Source: Dorea sp. D27
GTDB lineage: Bacteria; Bacillota; Clostridia; Lachnospirales; Lachnospiraceae
Reading direction: 5' to 3'
Assembly: GCF_001185345.1 (NCBI RefSeq)
Contig: NZ_KQ236744.1
Location: 121,626-185,625, forward strand
Length of the DNA stretch: 64,000 bases
The translations under genes and the position numbers were made by a program. This document shows, piece after piece, positions 46,325-56,507 of the stretch. Within the stretch, counting starts at the first letter, position 1. The number at the start of each line of letters is the position of its first letter. The notes under the pieces were generated by a model that was given only the letters and a program-made list of their open reading frames with translations, was not told the origin of the DNA and ran no database searches.

Positions 46325-46732
46325 ATGAGATACGAAGTGACAAAGGATTTGGAGACAGGTAACACATTGATCGACTCAGAGCACAGGCAGCTGTTTGATA
46401 TGGTGAATAAGCTGCAGGACGCATGCTCTCAGGGAAAAGGCAGGGCACAGATAGAGTCATCGGTCAAGTTCCTTATGGATTATGTAAAAAAACATTTCGG
46501 AGACGAGGATAACCTCCAGAAGAAGTATAAATATCCCGGATATGATGCACACCACAGGTTCCACCAGAGCTATATGGCGCAGATAGACAATGCGGGTAAA
46601 GAACTTCTGTCCAGAAACGCAGATATCACGTCTCTGGCAGAAGTAAACAGGCTGATTGGAATCCTGATCTCACACATCAGGACAGAAGACAAGAAGATTG
46701 CCGCGCATATCCAAACGGTAGAGGGAAAATAG
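46325..46732 (+). CDS. Bacteriohemerythrin
   Basis: 135 aa, a four-helix bundle with a di-iron, O2-binding site. The iron ligands can all be assigned: His in DSEHRQLFD, His and Glu in YVKKHFGDEDN, His in YDAHHRFHQSY, and His and Asp in SHIRTEDKKIAAH. The N-terminal pattern (MRYEVTKDLETGNTLIDSEH) is that of single-domain bacteriohemerythrins. AAGGAG precedes the ATG. It is the last gene of the sigma-D-led run, fitting a role in oxygen sensing or delivery during taxis. Confidence 0.95.
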   Translation: MRYEVTKDLETGNTLIDSEHRQLFDMVNKLQDACSQGKGRAQIESSVKFLMDYVKKHFGDEDNLQKKYKYPGYDAHHRFHQSYMAQIDNAGKELLSRNADITSLAEVNRLIGILISHIRTEDKKIAAHIQTVEGK

Positions 46733-46736
46733 CGGC

Positions 46737-47885
46737 TTACGCAAATGAAATATCTACAGGTACGGAAGAGATGCTGATGTCGGTAGCTGTCAGAGCTGCG
46801 GCACCGGCATCTTGTGCTATCGGGACATCCTGGGAAAGAGAAAGTTCCGGAACGAAGGGGACGGTTCCGGGCTCTTCCCCGTATCCGTGCCTGTTATATC
46901 GATGGAAGCGGAAAGACTGGTTGAGTTCTTCAAGCCGGCCTTCTTTCCGGATGCATTCATCTGCCGCTCTGCGTCTTGCCTCCATTTTTTTACGTTCAAT
47001 CATAAGGGCCATCTCACGTGACCGCTCCTGACGCTTTTGTGCCCTTTTCTGACGTAATGCCGCCAGCTCTGCCTCGTTCAGACGGCGGATCTTCCGCCCC
47101 CCTCTCTGGAGCAGCTTCTGCATGGATGATATGGCGGCCTTTGCCTTCATGCGTTCCTGGCTGTCTCCAAAGCAGGCAGACAGACGAAGGCTGGCAATAT
47201 CACGGCGGGCGCGTGACATGACGGTCTGTACCTGCCCCTTCGTCCGGGCGCCGGCAAGATTGTTATAAGAATGAGAGATAACCTTCAGGGATACTTTTCC
47301 GGTCTTGCCATATAAGGGGCTGGATGAGGCTGTGCTGTTCTGACTCGTGTTGTTCCACGGAAACGGACTTTTATCCTTTTCGTGGGGCAACTGTACGGCA
47401 TCCTCTGGTAAAGGAGAGGGCTTTGCAGACCAGTAAAGCGCTTCATTGCCCCCTACATAGAAGCCCTCTGCCCGGCAGGCGCCATCAGACCCGGACAGAC
47501 GGCTAAGCAGCTGTATGAGGACCGACTTCCCCTTCTCATATGCTTCTTGGCTGCCCTGCATCTTTTCAAGGAATGCTTCTGAAATTACAAGGTGCTTCCC
47601 TTCTCCGAGAGCTGCCGCTGCTTTGCTCAGACCATCCCGGTCAAGCTCTCCGGAGATAAAGAAATCAATATGCGGATATTTTTCCTGGAAAGCAGACAGC
47701 ATCTGTCTGACCAATACATCTGTATCATCTGTGCAAGTCCACTCTGCGGATAAATCCGTATGATCTGACTGTTGTGTGGACACGGGCCGTGAATCGGCAT
47801 GTGTGTTATGGTGCTTCTGTCCTGCGGCTGCCGGCCCGTGAGAAGGGGAGGCAGGAGAAGGCAGGAGTCTATTGATGATACCCAT
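46737..47885 (-). CDS. Uncharacterised 382-aa protein downstream of flagellin before the element inserted
   Basis: I do not recognise it with certainty; its central part recalls DUF6033-like Lachnospiraceae proteins. There is no signal peptide. Residues about 45-150 form a small alpha/beta region (YPHIDFFISG, GKHLVISEAFLEKMQG), then a Ser-rich linker. The region 205-330 is strongly basic and helical (SHSYNNLAGARTKGQVQTVMSRARRDI; KLLQRGGRKIRRLNEAEL; RQKRAQKRQERSREM). AGGAGG precedes the ATG. A sigma-D-like promoter stands upstream. Removing the mobile element would place this gene directly behind flagellin on the same strand, suggesting a motility link. Confidence 0.65.
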   Translation of the reverse strand: MGIINRLLPSPASPSHGPAAAGQKHHNTHADSRPVSTQQSDHTDLSAEWTCTDDTDVLVRQMLSAFQEKYPHIDFFISGELDRDGLSKAAAALGEGKHLVISEAFLEKMQGSQEAYEKGKSVLIQLLSRLSGSDGACRAEGFYVGGNEALYWSAKPSPLPEDAVQLPHEKDKSPFPWNNTSQNSTASSSPLYGKTGKVSLKVISHSYNNLAGARTKGQVQTVMSRARRDIASLRLSACFGDSQERMKAKAAISSMQKLLQRGGRKIRRLNEAELAALRQKRAQKRQERSREMALMIERKKMEARRRAADECIRKEGRLEELNQSFRFHRYNRHGYGEEPGTVPFVPELSLSQDVPIAQDAGAAALTATDISISSVPVDISFA

Positions 47886-47958
47886 ATGAACCTCCTGTAA
47901 GAATCTATCTTGTGTGTTCCTATAACTTGCGTTGCGTACAGTTTCTTCTATATATAAT

Positions 47959-47985
47959 ATATCGTCCCGATAGTAGTAAAAACTA
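47959..47985 (-). promoter_or_regulatory. Possible sigma-D promoter of the 382-aa gene
   Basis: On the minus strand TAGT, 15 bases, then GACGATAT (7 of 8 to GCCGATAT); + strand ATATCGTC at 47959-47966 and ACTA at 47982-47985. Confidence 0.4.
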
Positions 47986-47997
47986 AGTCCCGGGTTG

Positions 47998-48015
47998 AAA
48001 AGAAAAACCAGCCGG
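47998..48015 (-). terminator. Distal half of the split flagellin terminator
   Basis: AAAAACCAGCCGG at 48003-48015 is the exact reverse complement of 62230-62242. Read on the minus strand it gives CCGGCTGGTTTTTCTTTTC, the right arm and T-run of an intrinsic terminator whose left arm is now 14.2 kb away. Confidence 0.75.
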
Positions 48016-48121
48016 GCAAGCGGTCTCTTTGATAAGGATGTTTACGAGAAGCAAGTAAGTTAAGGCACACAGCCGAAACGAAACTGGTAAATTGTAAATC
48101 ATTTTATCAAGGAGGCCGCTT

Positions 48122-48472
48122 ATGGCTATCATGGATTTGGAGTATATCGAAATTGACGGATTACTTTACCCGAACATTGAGGTTGAGGGCAGCGAACTGC
48201 TAAAAAATCTTAGAAAGTACGGACGCCTGCGCTTGGAGTATCTTCACGGATTCAAGCAGGAAATGTACCGGAAATTGCTTTTCACAGGAAAGCTGGCAGA
48301 GCATTGTGCCGCGGTGGATATGCGTGCATTTGAACTTTCAGAGCGCATTCGCGCCGATTATCTAAAACAGCACCCCATGCCGGAGGAGGATGCGCTGGAG
48401 CGTATTCGTATCTCGGAGCAGGCACAGGCTGTTGCCGATGAAATTGTAAAAACAGAACTGATTTATGTGTAA
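48122..48472 (+). CDS. tnpV: TnpV-like transposon protein
   Basis: 116 aa. The block LRKYGRLRLEYLHGFKQEMYRKLLFTGKLAEHCAAVDMRAFE matches the TnpV family encoded by Tn4451-type elements and many clostridial integrative elements. It is small, acidic/basic mixed and probably DNA-associated; a role in excision or control has been proposed for the family but is unproven. AAGGAGG precedes the ATG. It is the first gene inside the left end, facing inward. Confidence 0.85.
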   Translation: MAIMDLEYIEIDGLLYPNIEVEGSELLKNLRKYGRLRLEYLHGFKQEMYRKLLFTGKLAEHCAAVDMRAFELSERIRADYLKQHPMPEEDALERIRISEQAQAVADEIVKTELIYV

Positions 48473-48475
48473 AAC

Positions 48476-48517
48476 GAAGCTGTGCCGCTCGAAACAAGAA
48501 CCGAGCGGCACAGCTTC
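48476..48517. terminator. Bidirectional terminator between tnpV and the response regulator
   Basis: Perfect 16-bp stem GAAGCTGTGCCGCTCG (48476-48491) with 48502-48517 and a 10-base loop, A-rich on one side and T-rich on the other, between converging genes. Confidence 0.85.
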
Positions 48518-49198
48518 TTAATTTATACCGTGAATGCGATATCCAATTCCATATACGCTTTCAATCCAATCGACTTTTATCTTCTTTCTAAGGTTTCCGA
48601 CATGGTAGAAAATAGTGGAGTTGTCCAGTGGGTATTCCTCTTTCCAAACGGCATTGTATATCTGTTCAAACGTCAGGACACGATTGCGATTCTTGATGAA
48701 GTAGAGCAGGAGATCATATTCTTTCTTTGTCAGGATAACTTTTTCATTTCCTACGGTAACTTGCCGCCGTGCTGTATCTAACATCAAATTTCCATGGCTG
48801 ACAAGGGCATAATTGCGGCCGGTTATATGGTTAAGCTGGGTGTATCGCCGCATAAGCGCCTGCGCTCTGGCAAGACATTCCTCCAAATCATAGGGTTTAT
48901 TCAGAAAGTCGTCAGCACCACATTTGAGCGCCGCCACTTTATCCGCTGTACTGGCGGTTTCAGATAGGGCAAGGATAGGGAGAGGGTTCATTTGCCGAAT
49001 TTGCTGAATGAGCACAGTCCCACCATATTGAGAGAGACAGGCATCCATGATCACAAGTGAATAGGATTCTTTTTGCAGCATATGAACAGCTTCTTCAATC
49101 AACTGTGTATAGTATACGTCTGTTAAGTTATCTTGCAGACTATATTTAATTTCCTTACAGGTCGATAAATCGCTATCAATAATCAGTACATGATTCAT
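48518..49198 (-). CDS. Orphan OmpR-family response regulator
   Basis: 226 aa from the ATG at 49198 (GGAGAGGAGG upstream). The receiver domain has DSD near the N-terminus, phospho-acceptor Asp in LVIMDACLSQYG, and FLNKPYD. The DNA-binding winged helix ends SVYGIGYRIHGIN. No histidine kinase lies in the element, so it must respond to a host kinase or act unphosphorylated. It is the last gene of the leftward redox cluster and may control it. Confidence 0.9.
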   Translation of the reverse strand: MNHVLIIDSDLSTCKEIKYSLQDNLTDVYYTQLIEEAVHMLQKESYSLVIMDACLSQYGGTVLIQQIRQMNPLPILALSETASTADKVAALKCGADDFLNKPYDLEECLARAQALMRRYTQLNHITGRNYALVSHGNLMLDTARRQVTVGNEKVILTKKEYDLLLYFIKNRNRVLTFEQIYNAVWKEEYPLDNSTIFYHVGNLRKKIKVDWIESVYGIGYRIHGIN

Positions 49199-49266
49199 AA
49201 ATATCCTCCTCTCCAAAACGATCATACATCTTCTTAGCTACATACGAAATTCACTACCTTATATTG

Positions 49267-49941
49267 TTACTCCACTTCAAGGTCGTTCAGCCATTCCTCA
49301 ACGCCAGCCTGTGCGTCATCCACACGTGAGTCGCTTACGGCAAGGCCGCTAAGAAGGTGGACATCTGGAACAAGATTTGTAATATCGCTCTCACTTCTCC
49401 CCAATGCACTGCCACCGTGGGTACAAAACGGAATAATTGTCTTGCCGGAAAAATCGTATTCCTCAAGAAATGTGAATATCGCCTGCGGCATTGTTCCCCA
49501 CCATATGGGATAACCCAGATAGATGATATCATACTGGTTCATATCCTCCACATGGGTGGAAAGTTCCGGACGGGTGTCATTGTCCTGCTCCTCACGGGCA
49601 ATATCCACAGTTTCATCATAATCTTCGGGATAAGGAGTTTCTGTTTCAACCTTGAATAACTTGCCGCCAGTCTGCTCGGCAATCATATTGGCGATAGTTT
49701 CTGTATTGCCGCTTTTGGAGAAATAGGCAATCAGAATATTCTCTCCATCGGAAACCAAAACATCAGTATTATCGGGTTCTCCTATCTCACTTTCCTCTGG
49801 TGGTTCATTGTTATCGGTTGTATTTGTGTTCTCATCCGTTTTGGACAGAGGGGATGTTTCTTTCTGCTGTGTATCGCTGCCGCAGGCGACCAAGGCAAAG
49901 AGCATGGCTGCCGCAAGTAGCATGGCAAATATTTTTTTCAT
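49267..49941 (-). CDS. Flavodoxin-domain lipoprotein
   Basis: 224 aa from the ATG at 49941 (AAGGAGAG upstream). A lipoprotein signal ends in the lipobox LVAC near residue 20, followed by an acidic Thr/Asn/Glu linker of about 45 residues. The flavodoxin domain has the FMN phosphate loop AYFSKSGNTETIA and YLGYPIWWGTMPQAI. It is unusual for a flavodoxin to be anchored outside the membrane; many Firmicutes mobile elements carry such proteins. The longer frame beginning at 50088 overlaps the SDR gene and has no signal of its own. Confidence 0.88.
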   Translation of the reverse strand: MKKIFAMLLAAAMLFALVACGSDTQQKETSPLSKTDENTNTTDNNEPPEESEIGEPDNTDVLVSDGENILIAYFSKSGNTETIANMIAEQTGGKLFKVETETPYPEDYDETVDIAREEQDNDTRPELSTHVEDMNQYDIIYLGYPIWWGTMPQAIFTFLEEYDFSGKTIIPFCTHGGSALGRSESDITNLVPDVHLLSGLAVSDSRVDDAQAGVEEWLNDLEVE

Positions 49942-50014
49942 AGGTGCTCTCCTTGTTTGTTTTATTTTGAATCGGCAGAGACTTGTAGCACAAAGCCACA
50001 AGCCTCTCCGTTCA

Positions 50015-50839
50015 TCAGATAATATCCGTTGATGAGGCAAGCTCCGTCTGCGTTTTATAATTGGCAACCCGCTCCTCCAGCCTGTCAATGGTGGCCTTAA
50101 GTGCCTGCGAGCCTAATACCATACGCAGTGGCGCGGGAGTCTTATCTACACTCTCGATGATGAGCTGAGCCATTTTTGCCGGATCACCGGGAGCAAGACC
50201 TTTGCTGGCATCCAGCATATTCAAGAAGCCATGGCAGTTCTCATATTCCGGCATCAGATTTGCAACCTTGGCGCTGCCATAGCGGAACTCTGTTCTTGCC
50301 CCACCCGGTTCCACCAGTGTGACGCCGATATTGAACTGTGCTACCTCCTGTGCAACAGCCTCGCAATAACCTTCAATGCCAAACTTGGTGGCGTGGTACA
50401 TCGAATTTGCGGGATAGGCAACCTGTCCGCCATAACTAGACATCTGAATGATCCGTCCGCCTCCCTGCGTGCGCAGGTGGCGCAGACTGTCCCGAATAAG
50501 CATAATGGAGCCGGTAAGGTTGGTGGCGATAATGTGATTGATCTCATCATCGGACAGTTCCTCGGCGCATCCGAACAGCCCATATCCTGCGTTGCTGACA
50601 ATCACATCAATTTTGCTGTGCGTCTGAAACGAATCATCCACAAACTTGTGTATTGCGGCTATCTCCGTAACATCAAGAATTTTACAGTCAAAGGTAACGG
50701 GGTATTTGGTAATCAGTTCTTCTACCTTTTTTGTGTTTCTCACTGTACCGATGACGGTGTCACCAGCCTCCAAAAGCTGTTTTGTCATCTGAAAGCCAAA
50801 GCCGCTGGATACTCCTGTAATAAGCCATGTTTTTCTCAT
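50015..50839 (-). CDS. Short-chain dehydrogenase/reductase
   Basis: 274 aa, classical SDR. The NAD(P) site is TGVSSGFG at residues 8-15, with Arg in TVRNTKK favouring NADPH. The structural NAG is in VSNAGYG, and the catalytic Ser and Tyr/Lys are in MSSYGG and YHATKFG. It lies in the redox cluster between a flavodoxin lipoprotein and an aldo/keto reductase, all on the same strand. The substrate is unknown; carbonyl reduction is the expected chemistry. Confidence 0.92.
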   Translation of the reverse strand: MRKTWLITGVSSGFGFQMTKQLLEAGDTVIGTVRNTKKVEELITKYPVTFDCKILDVTEIAAIHKFVDDSFQTHSKIDVIVSNAGYGLFGCAEELSDDEINHIIATNLTGSIMLIRDSLRHLRTQGGGRIIQMSSYGGQVAYPANSMYHATKFGIEGYCEAVAQEVAQFNIGVTLVEPGGARTEFRYGSAKVANLMPEYENCHGFLNMLDASKGLAPGDPAKMAQLIIESVDKTPAPLRMVLGSQALKATIDRLEERVANYKTQTELASSTDII

Positions 50840-50870
50840 TTTCTTTCTCCCTTTTTATTCTGAAAGTCCT

Positions 50871-52626
<1,756 letters not shown>

Positions 52627-52696
52627 AGTCGCAAGGCTCCTTTCTCTCTGCCTGTTTTTAAAAAAATCCGTTGGAAAACAACCATTTCAGTTTCTG

Positions 52697-52731
52697 CTGC
52701 TTTTGTTAAGCTACGCTTATTCAAAAGCAGC
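52697..52731 (-). terminator. Inverted repeat after the flavin reductase gene
   Basis: GCTGCTTTTG (52697-52706) and CAAAAGCAGC (52722-52731) around a 15-base loop; a possible weak terminator or regulatory hairpin within the cluster. Confidence 0.4.
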
Positions 52732-52752
52732 TATGCCAATGGATTCTATTTC

Positions 52753-53290
52753 TTAGGTCAATCTGCCCATTTCATAGGCGGCGGTCAAAGATTCTTTTCC
52801 TATTTCGCCCTTTTCCATTGCGCCCGTGCCATAAACAATGCCTTTATCCGTCACATGATCAAAGCAGCCGATGAAACTACGGTAACTTGCCACAAGCACA
52901 TTCATATCCCCCTGACGGGGAGAAGCGTCGGTCATCAGCAGATAGGCATCCTTATTCTGAATCATGCCGACCTTTGCAAAAGTGCGATCAATCAGCGTTT
53001 TCATCTGTGCTGCGAAACCGTAATAATAAACCGGCGTTGCCAGTACCAGCACATCACAGGCAAGAATCTTATCCAAAATCCCAGATACGTCATCGCTATG
53101 GATGCAAATGCCGCCATTCCTTTGACATACCTCGCAGCCAAGACAAAAGTTCATTTTCTTTCCCCGCAGAGAAATTAGTTCTACCTCATTTCCGGTTTCT
53201 TTCACACCCCCGCATAAATTCCATACAGAGCTGCTCTGAATTTCCATCCTTTCTTGGACTGGATGAAAGAATCAATATTTTTTTCCCCAT
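52753..53290 (-). pseudogene. NADPH-dependent FMN reductase / iron-sulfur flavoprotein, frameshifted
   Basis: The gene starts with ATG at 53290 (GGAGAAAAG upstream) and reads MGKKILILSSSPRKDGNSE, the normal FMN-binding start of this family. A run of five C residues on the + strand (53207-53211) then throws the frame off; with four, it would continue as KETGNEVELISLRGK, then FCLGCEVCQRNGGIC and ATPVYYYGFAAQMKTLIDR. The cysteine motif and length (~179 aa) match the family of flavin/quinone reductases. So one extra base splits the gene; the C-terminal part alone would lack the FMN loop. It may be a real loss or a sequence error. Confidence 0.75.
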
Positions 53291-53301
53291 ATCTTTTCTC
53301 C

Positions 53302-54297
53302 TTACCTTCCGCTATGTCCACCGAACACCTCAGACATGGGTATGCTGTTTAAGGCAATGTCAATCTGTTCCACTTCCTGCGTAGTCAGCATGATGTCTGC
53401 CGCGCCAATATTTTCTTGAATTCGTTCCGGTTTTCTTGATCCGGGTATCGGCACGATATATGGTTTCTTATTCAGCATCCATGCAAGGGAAATCTGCGCG
53501 GGCGTTGCATTTTTCTCCTGAGCCATTGTTTCAATTAAATGGAGCAATGCTTCATTCTGTGCGACTCCATGCGTTGTAAACTGCGGCATACGGCTCCTGA
53601 AATCAGAACCATCCGTAGCAAACTGGGAAGTATCACGGTAACGGGCGGTGAGGAAACCATTCGCCAGAGGACTGAACGCCACAAAACCGATTTGCAGTTC
53701 CTCCAGTACCGGGAATAGGCTTTCATACTCACGGTACATCATGGACAGCCGGTTCTGAATTGCTGTCACGGGGCAAACCGCATGAGCGCGTCTGAGATAT
53801 GTTTCATCGGCCTCGGAAATTCCCCAATGGAGAATTTTCCCCTCTTTCATCAGGCTTGCCATTGTCTCGGCAACCTCCTCTGGAGAGACTTTCGGATCAA
53901 TGCGGTGCTGATAGTAAAGGTCAATGTAATCGGTGCCCAGTTTTTTTAAGCTGCCATCTATGGACTTACGGATTGTTTCAGGACGGCTGTCAAATTCCAG
54001 ATGATTTCCTTTATGCCGCACACCATATTTTGTTGCAATTACAACTTCGCTGCGATAGGGCTTGAGAGCCGGGCCTACTAACTCCTCATTGTAGGCGGTA
54101 CTGCCATCGCTATTCACACCGGTATAACATTCTGCCGTGTCAAAAAGCGTGTAGCCCATATCCACAGCCTTAGCCAGCAGCATCGTCATTTCTTCTGTAT
54201 CTGCGGGCGCGCCGGAAGCGTGAGTCATACCCATACAGCCAAGACCAACGGCGGACACCTTCAAATTTTTTCCTAACATTCTTTTTGTCATATTCAT
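53302..54297 (-). CDS. Aldo/keto reductase (second copy)
   Basis: 331 aa from the ATG at 54297, which overlaps the flavodoxin stop (ATGA) with AGGGAAAGG upstream. The tetrad residues are in LFDTAECYTGV, VIATKYGVR and LYYQHRIDPKVS. IPGSRKPERIQENI near the C-terminus binds the NADPH phosphate. It is translationally coupled to the flavodoxin, hinting that the two work on one substrate. The closest relative in the window is the copy at 50871; the two are diverged, not recent duplicates. Confidence 0.92.
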   Translation of the reverse strand: MNMTKRMLGKNLKVSAVGLGCMGMTHASGAPADTEEMTMLLAKAVDMGYTLFDTAECYTGVNSDGSTAYNEELVGPALKPYRSEVVIATKYGVRHKGNHLEFDSRPETIRKSIDGSLKKLGTDYIDLYYQHRIDPKVSPEEVAETMASLMKEGKILHWGISEADETYLRRAHAVCPVTAIQNRLSMMYREYESLFPVLEELQIGFVAFSPLANGFLTARYRDTSQFATDGSDFRSRMPQFTTHGVAQNEALLHLIETMAQEKNATPAQISLAWMLNKKPYIVPIPGSRKPERIQENIGAADIMLTTQEVEQIDIALNSIPMSEVFGGHSGR

Positions 54298-54815
54298 TCC
54301 TTTCCCTCTATGCTGCTTACCCACTGTTCAATATCGCGGTCGGCATTTTTTATATTACCGCCTCGAATCGCAAGGCCTTTTTCAACGGTAGCCGTAGAAC
54401 AGGCTTTTTTAATGTCGCTTTCGCTGTGTCCCATCCCGCTGCCCTCATGGGTGCAGAAGGGCCTGATGATTTTGCCGGAAACGTCGGCGCTTTCCAAAAA
54501 AGTAAACACCGCCATCGGCGCGGTTCCCCACCAATTCGGATAGCCGAGACAAATCACATCATAGCCGGAAAGGTCGGGAATGGCTCCATTCAACTCTGGC
54601 CGGGCTGCTGTACGAAATTCCTGCTGCGCCTCCTCGGTGCAGGCGGTATAATCTTCCGAATAGGAGCGGACAGTTTTGATTTCAAACAGATCGCCGCCAG
54701 TCAGCGCGGCAATTTTTTTTGCCGCAACTTCCGTATTCCCAACCGGTAGGTTTACGATATTTCCTCCGACATAGTTGTTTCCCTTGCGGGAAAAGTAAGC
54801 AATTAAAGTTTTCAT
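54294..54815 (-). CDS. Flavodoxin
   Basis: 173 aa cytoplasmic flavodoxin. The N-terminal loop is LIAYFSRKGNNYVGG with an insertion before VGNTEVAAKKI, then ICLGYPNWWGTAPMAV and PFCTHEGSGMGHSESDI for the isoalloxazine site. It is the first gene after a promoter at 54849-54877 and is coupled to an aldo/keto reductase. It is one of three flavodoxin genes in the element. Confidence 0.92.
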   Translation of the reverse strand: MKTLIAYFSRKGNNYVGGNIVNLPVGNTEVAAKKIAALTGGDLFEIKTVRSYSEDYTACTEEAQQEFRTAARPELNGAIPDLSGYDVICLGYPNWWGTAPMAVFTFLESADVSGKIIRPFCTHEGSGMGHSESDIKKACSTATVEKGLAIRGGNIKNADRDIEQWVSSIEGKE

Positions 54816-54848
54816 GATTTAGCATTTCCTTTCTTTGTTCTTGCTTAT

Positions 54849-54877
54849 AGTATAAAAAAGGACGTGGAAATCAGCAA
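54849..54877 (-). promoter_or_regulatory. Promoter for the flavodoxin-AKR run, next to the LysR gene
   Basis: On the minus strand TTGCTG, 17-bp spacer, TATACT; + strand AGTATA at 54849-54854. An ATTAGGAAACGAAAT just upstream could be a LysR-type box. Confidence 0.5.
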
Positions 54878-54923
54878 TTTCGTTTCCTAATGATTTTGAT
54901 AAGTTTGACTTATGTGAAAAGAA

Positions 54924-54968
54924 AAAGCCACGCCGCTTTTCTCAAACGAGAGAATACAGCGTGGCTCA
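54924..54968 (-). terminator. Terminator after the LysR gene
   Basis: AGCCACGC/GCGTGGCT arms with an inner CTC/GAG stem; the minus strand continues into a T-rich run. Confidence 0.65.
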
Positions 54969-55016
54969 AAGATTCAAATAAGTCTTTCTGCATAGTCAGA
55001 GTTTTTTCAAATCTCA

Positions 55017-55925
55017 CTATTTTTCCAAAGCTGTCCGGTTTCGCTCAATATATCCGCACAGTGTATCGGCAAATTCCTCAATATAATAATTTGCATTTTC
55101 TTTCAGCCAGAAAGCGCAGATTTTTCGCCTGATCGGGTTTTTACCTCGATATAATGGAATTCGTTTTATGGTAGAAAGCACCGGCTGCATCGTCCCAATG
55201 TTTTCAAGAGGGAGAAAGCCACGATTCCCAAGAACCATCAGCCGGCCTTCTTCTAAATTCTCCGCATATAAGAAGTTTCCATGAAAACCAAGCGTATCGC
55301 TGTAATATCCGGCTTCCTCATCTCTCTGCTCAGGCGATACGATCAGGATGCAGGGCGTTCGTTTTAGTTCCTCCAGCGCAAGGCGCTCTTTCTCACTTAG
55401 ATGATTGTTCACCGATAACTCGGCAATACACTCACATTCCACAAGAATCCTGTTTTCGTAGTCCTCGGAAAATGCCCGCCGCTGATCGCTGACTACAATA
55501 TCCACACCGCCAAAGCGAATCAGGTTATATAGATCCTCATGGGTTCCGGCTACAATATCAATGGATATTTCAGGATACAGCCGGGAAAAATCTGCAACGG
55601 CTGCCTGCAACTCCTGACCGCTGTAATTTTTCAAATATCCAATCCGCAGTTTGGATTCTTCCGCCTGTCCAATCCGGATAGTTTCACGCCGCAGTTCGTC
55701 AGCTTCATCCAGCAGCACACGGCTTTGCCTATAAAAGTATTCTCCTGCGGGCGTCAGGGAAAAGCGGCGGTTTTCCCGGTGAATCAGTTCCACACCCAGT
55801 TCCTTTTCCAAAGCCTGTATCTGTTGAGAAATTGCCGACTGCGAGATATAGCATTGCTCGGCGGCTTCCGTAAAGCTATTGCAGTCCACGATAGTCGTGA
55901 AGTATTTCATCTGTCGGAGAAGCAT
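55017..55925 (-). CDS. LysR-family regulator
   Basis: 302 aa. The N-terminal winged helix is clear: MLLRQMKYFTTIVDCNSFTEAAEQCYISQSAISQQIQALEKELGV (residues 1-45), followed by the dimerisation helix and a periplasmic-binding-protein-like sensor domain. The second ATG (55925) is preferred because AAAGGAGGT lies 8 bases upstream of it and only one base before the first. It sits between the ADH-cupin genes and the flavodoxin-AKR run and probably controls the latter promoter. Confidence 0.92.
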   Translation of the reverse strand: MLLRQMKYFTTIVDCNSFTEAAEQCYISQSAISQQIQALEKELGVELIHRENRRFSLTPAGEYFYRQSRVLLDEADELRRETIRIGQAEESKLRIGYLKNYSGQELQAAVADFSRLYPEISIDIVAGTHEDLYNLIRFGGVDIVVSDQRRAFSEDYENRILVECECIAELSVNNHLSEKERLALEELKRTPCILIVSPEQRDEEAGYYSDTLGFHGNFLYAENLEEGRLMVLGNRGFLPLENIGTMQPVLSTIKRIPLYRGKNPIRRKICAFWLKENANYYIEEFADTLCGYIERNRTALEK

Positions 55926-56050
55926 CGTCATGACCTCCTTTCCTCGAATGTGGTATTGTTTTCCTATCATCCCGCTTTAGTTAAGATTTAATTGTATCCG
56001 AATTATGAGATATTTTCAAGCACCCTGTATGTTTCCATGCTGGCAAACAG

Positions 56051-56461
56051 TCAAAGCGGAAGTCTGCCATATTCCTGATTGGACACCGGCTCACACCACT
56101 CGTTTTTTGTCGTCTCACCCGGCATCTCCACGGCCAGATGAGAGAACCAACTATCCCTTGCCGCTCCATGCCAATGTTTGACTTCAGCGGGGATGACCAC
56201 CACATCACCCGGAAAGAGCCTGCGTGCAGGCTTCCCCCATTCCTGATACCAACCCTCGCCTGCTGTGCAAAGCAGAATCTGTCCGCCGCCGGACTTGGCG
56301 TGATGAATATGCCAGTTATTGCGGCATCCCGGCTCAAAGGTCACATTGCCAATCGCCACGCCCTCCGTAGTCAGCATATTGAGATAACTCTGCCCAATAA
56401 AAAACTGTGCATAGGCTGTGTTCGCACCGCCTCTTGGAAACAAGTCTTTCAATTCATTCAT
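56051..56461 (-). CDS. Cupin-domain protein
   Basis: 136 aa single cupin. Metal-binding motif 1 is NNWHIHHAKSGGGQILLC with His-x-His and motif 2 is GDVVVIPAEVKHWHGAA. Cupins of this type (GxCRNNWHIHHA) often accompany or are fused to carboxymuconolactone-decarboxylase domains, and a CMD gene is present in the same element. The product could be a small metal-dependent isomerase or decarboxylase. The reaction is unknown. Confidence 0.9.
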   Translation of the reverse strand: MNELKDLFPRGGANTAYAQFFIGQSYLNMLTTEGVAIGNVTFEPGCRNNWHIHHAKSGGGQILLCTAGEGWYQEWGKPARRLFPGDVVVIPAEVKHWHGAARDSWFSHLAVEMPGETTKNEWCEPVSNQEYGRLPL

Positions 56462-56507
56462 TATGCTTTTCTCCTTTTATCAGAACGGAATACTTTGCAC
56501 ACCCGTT

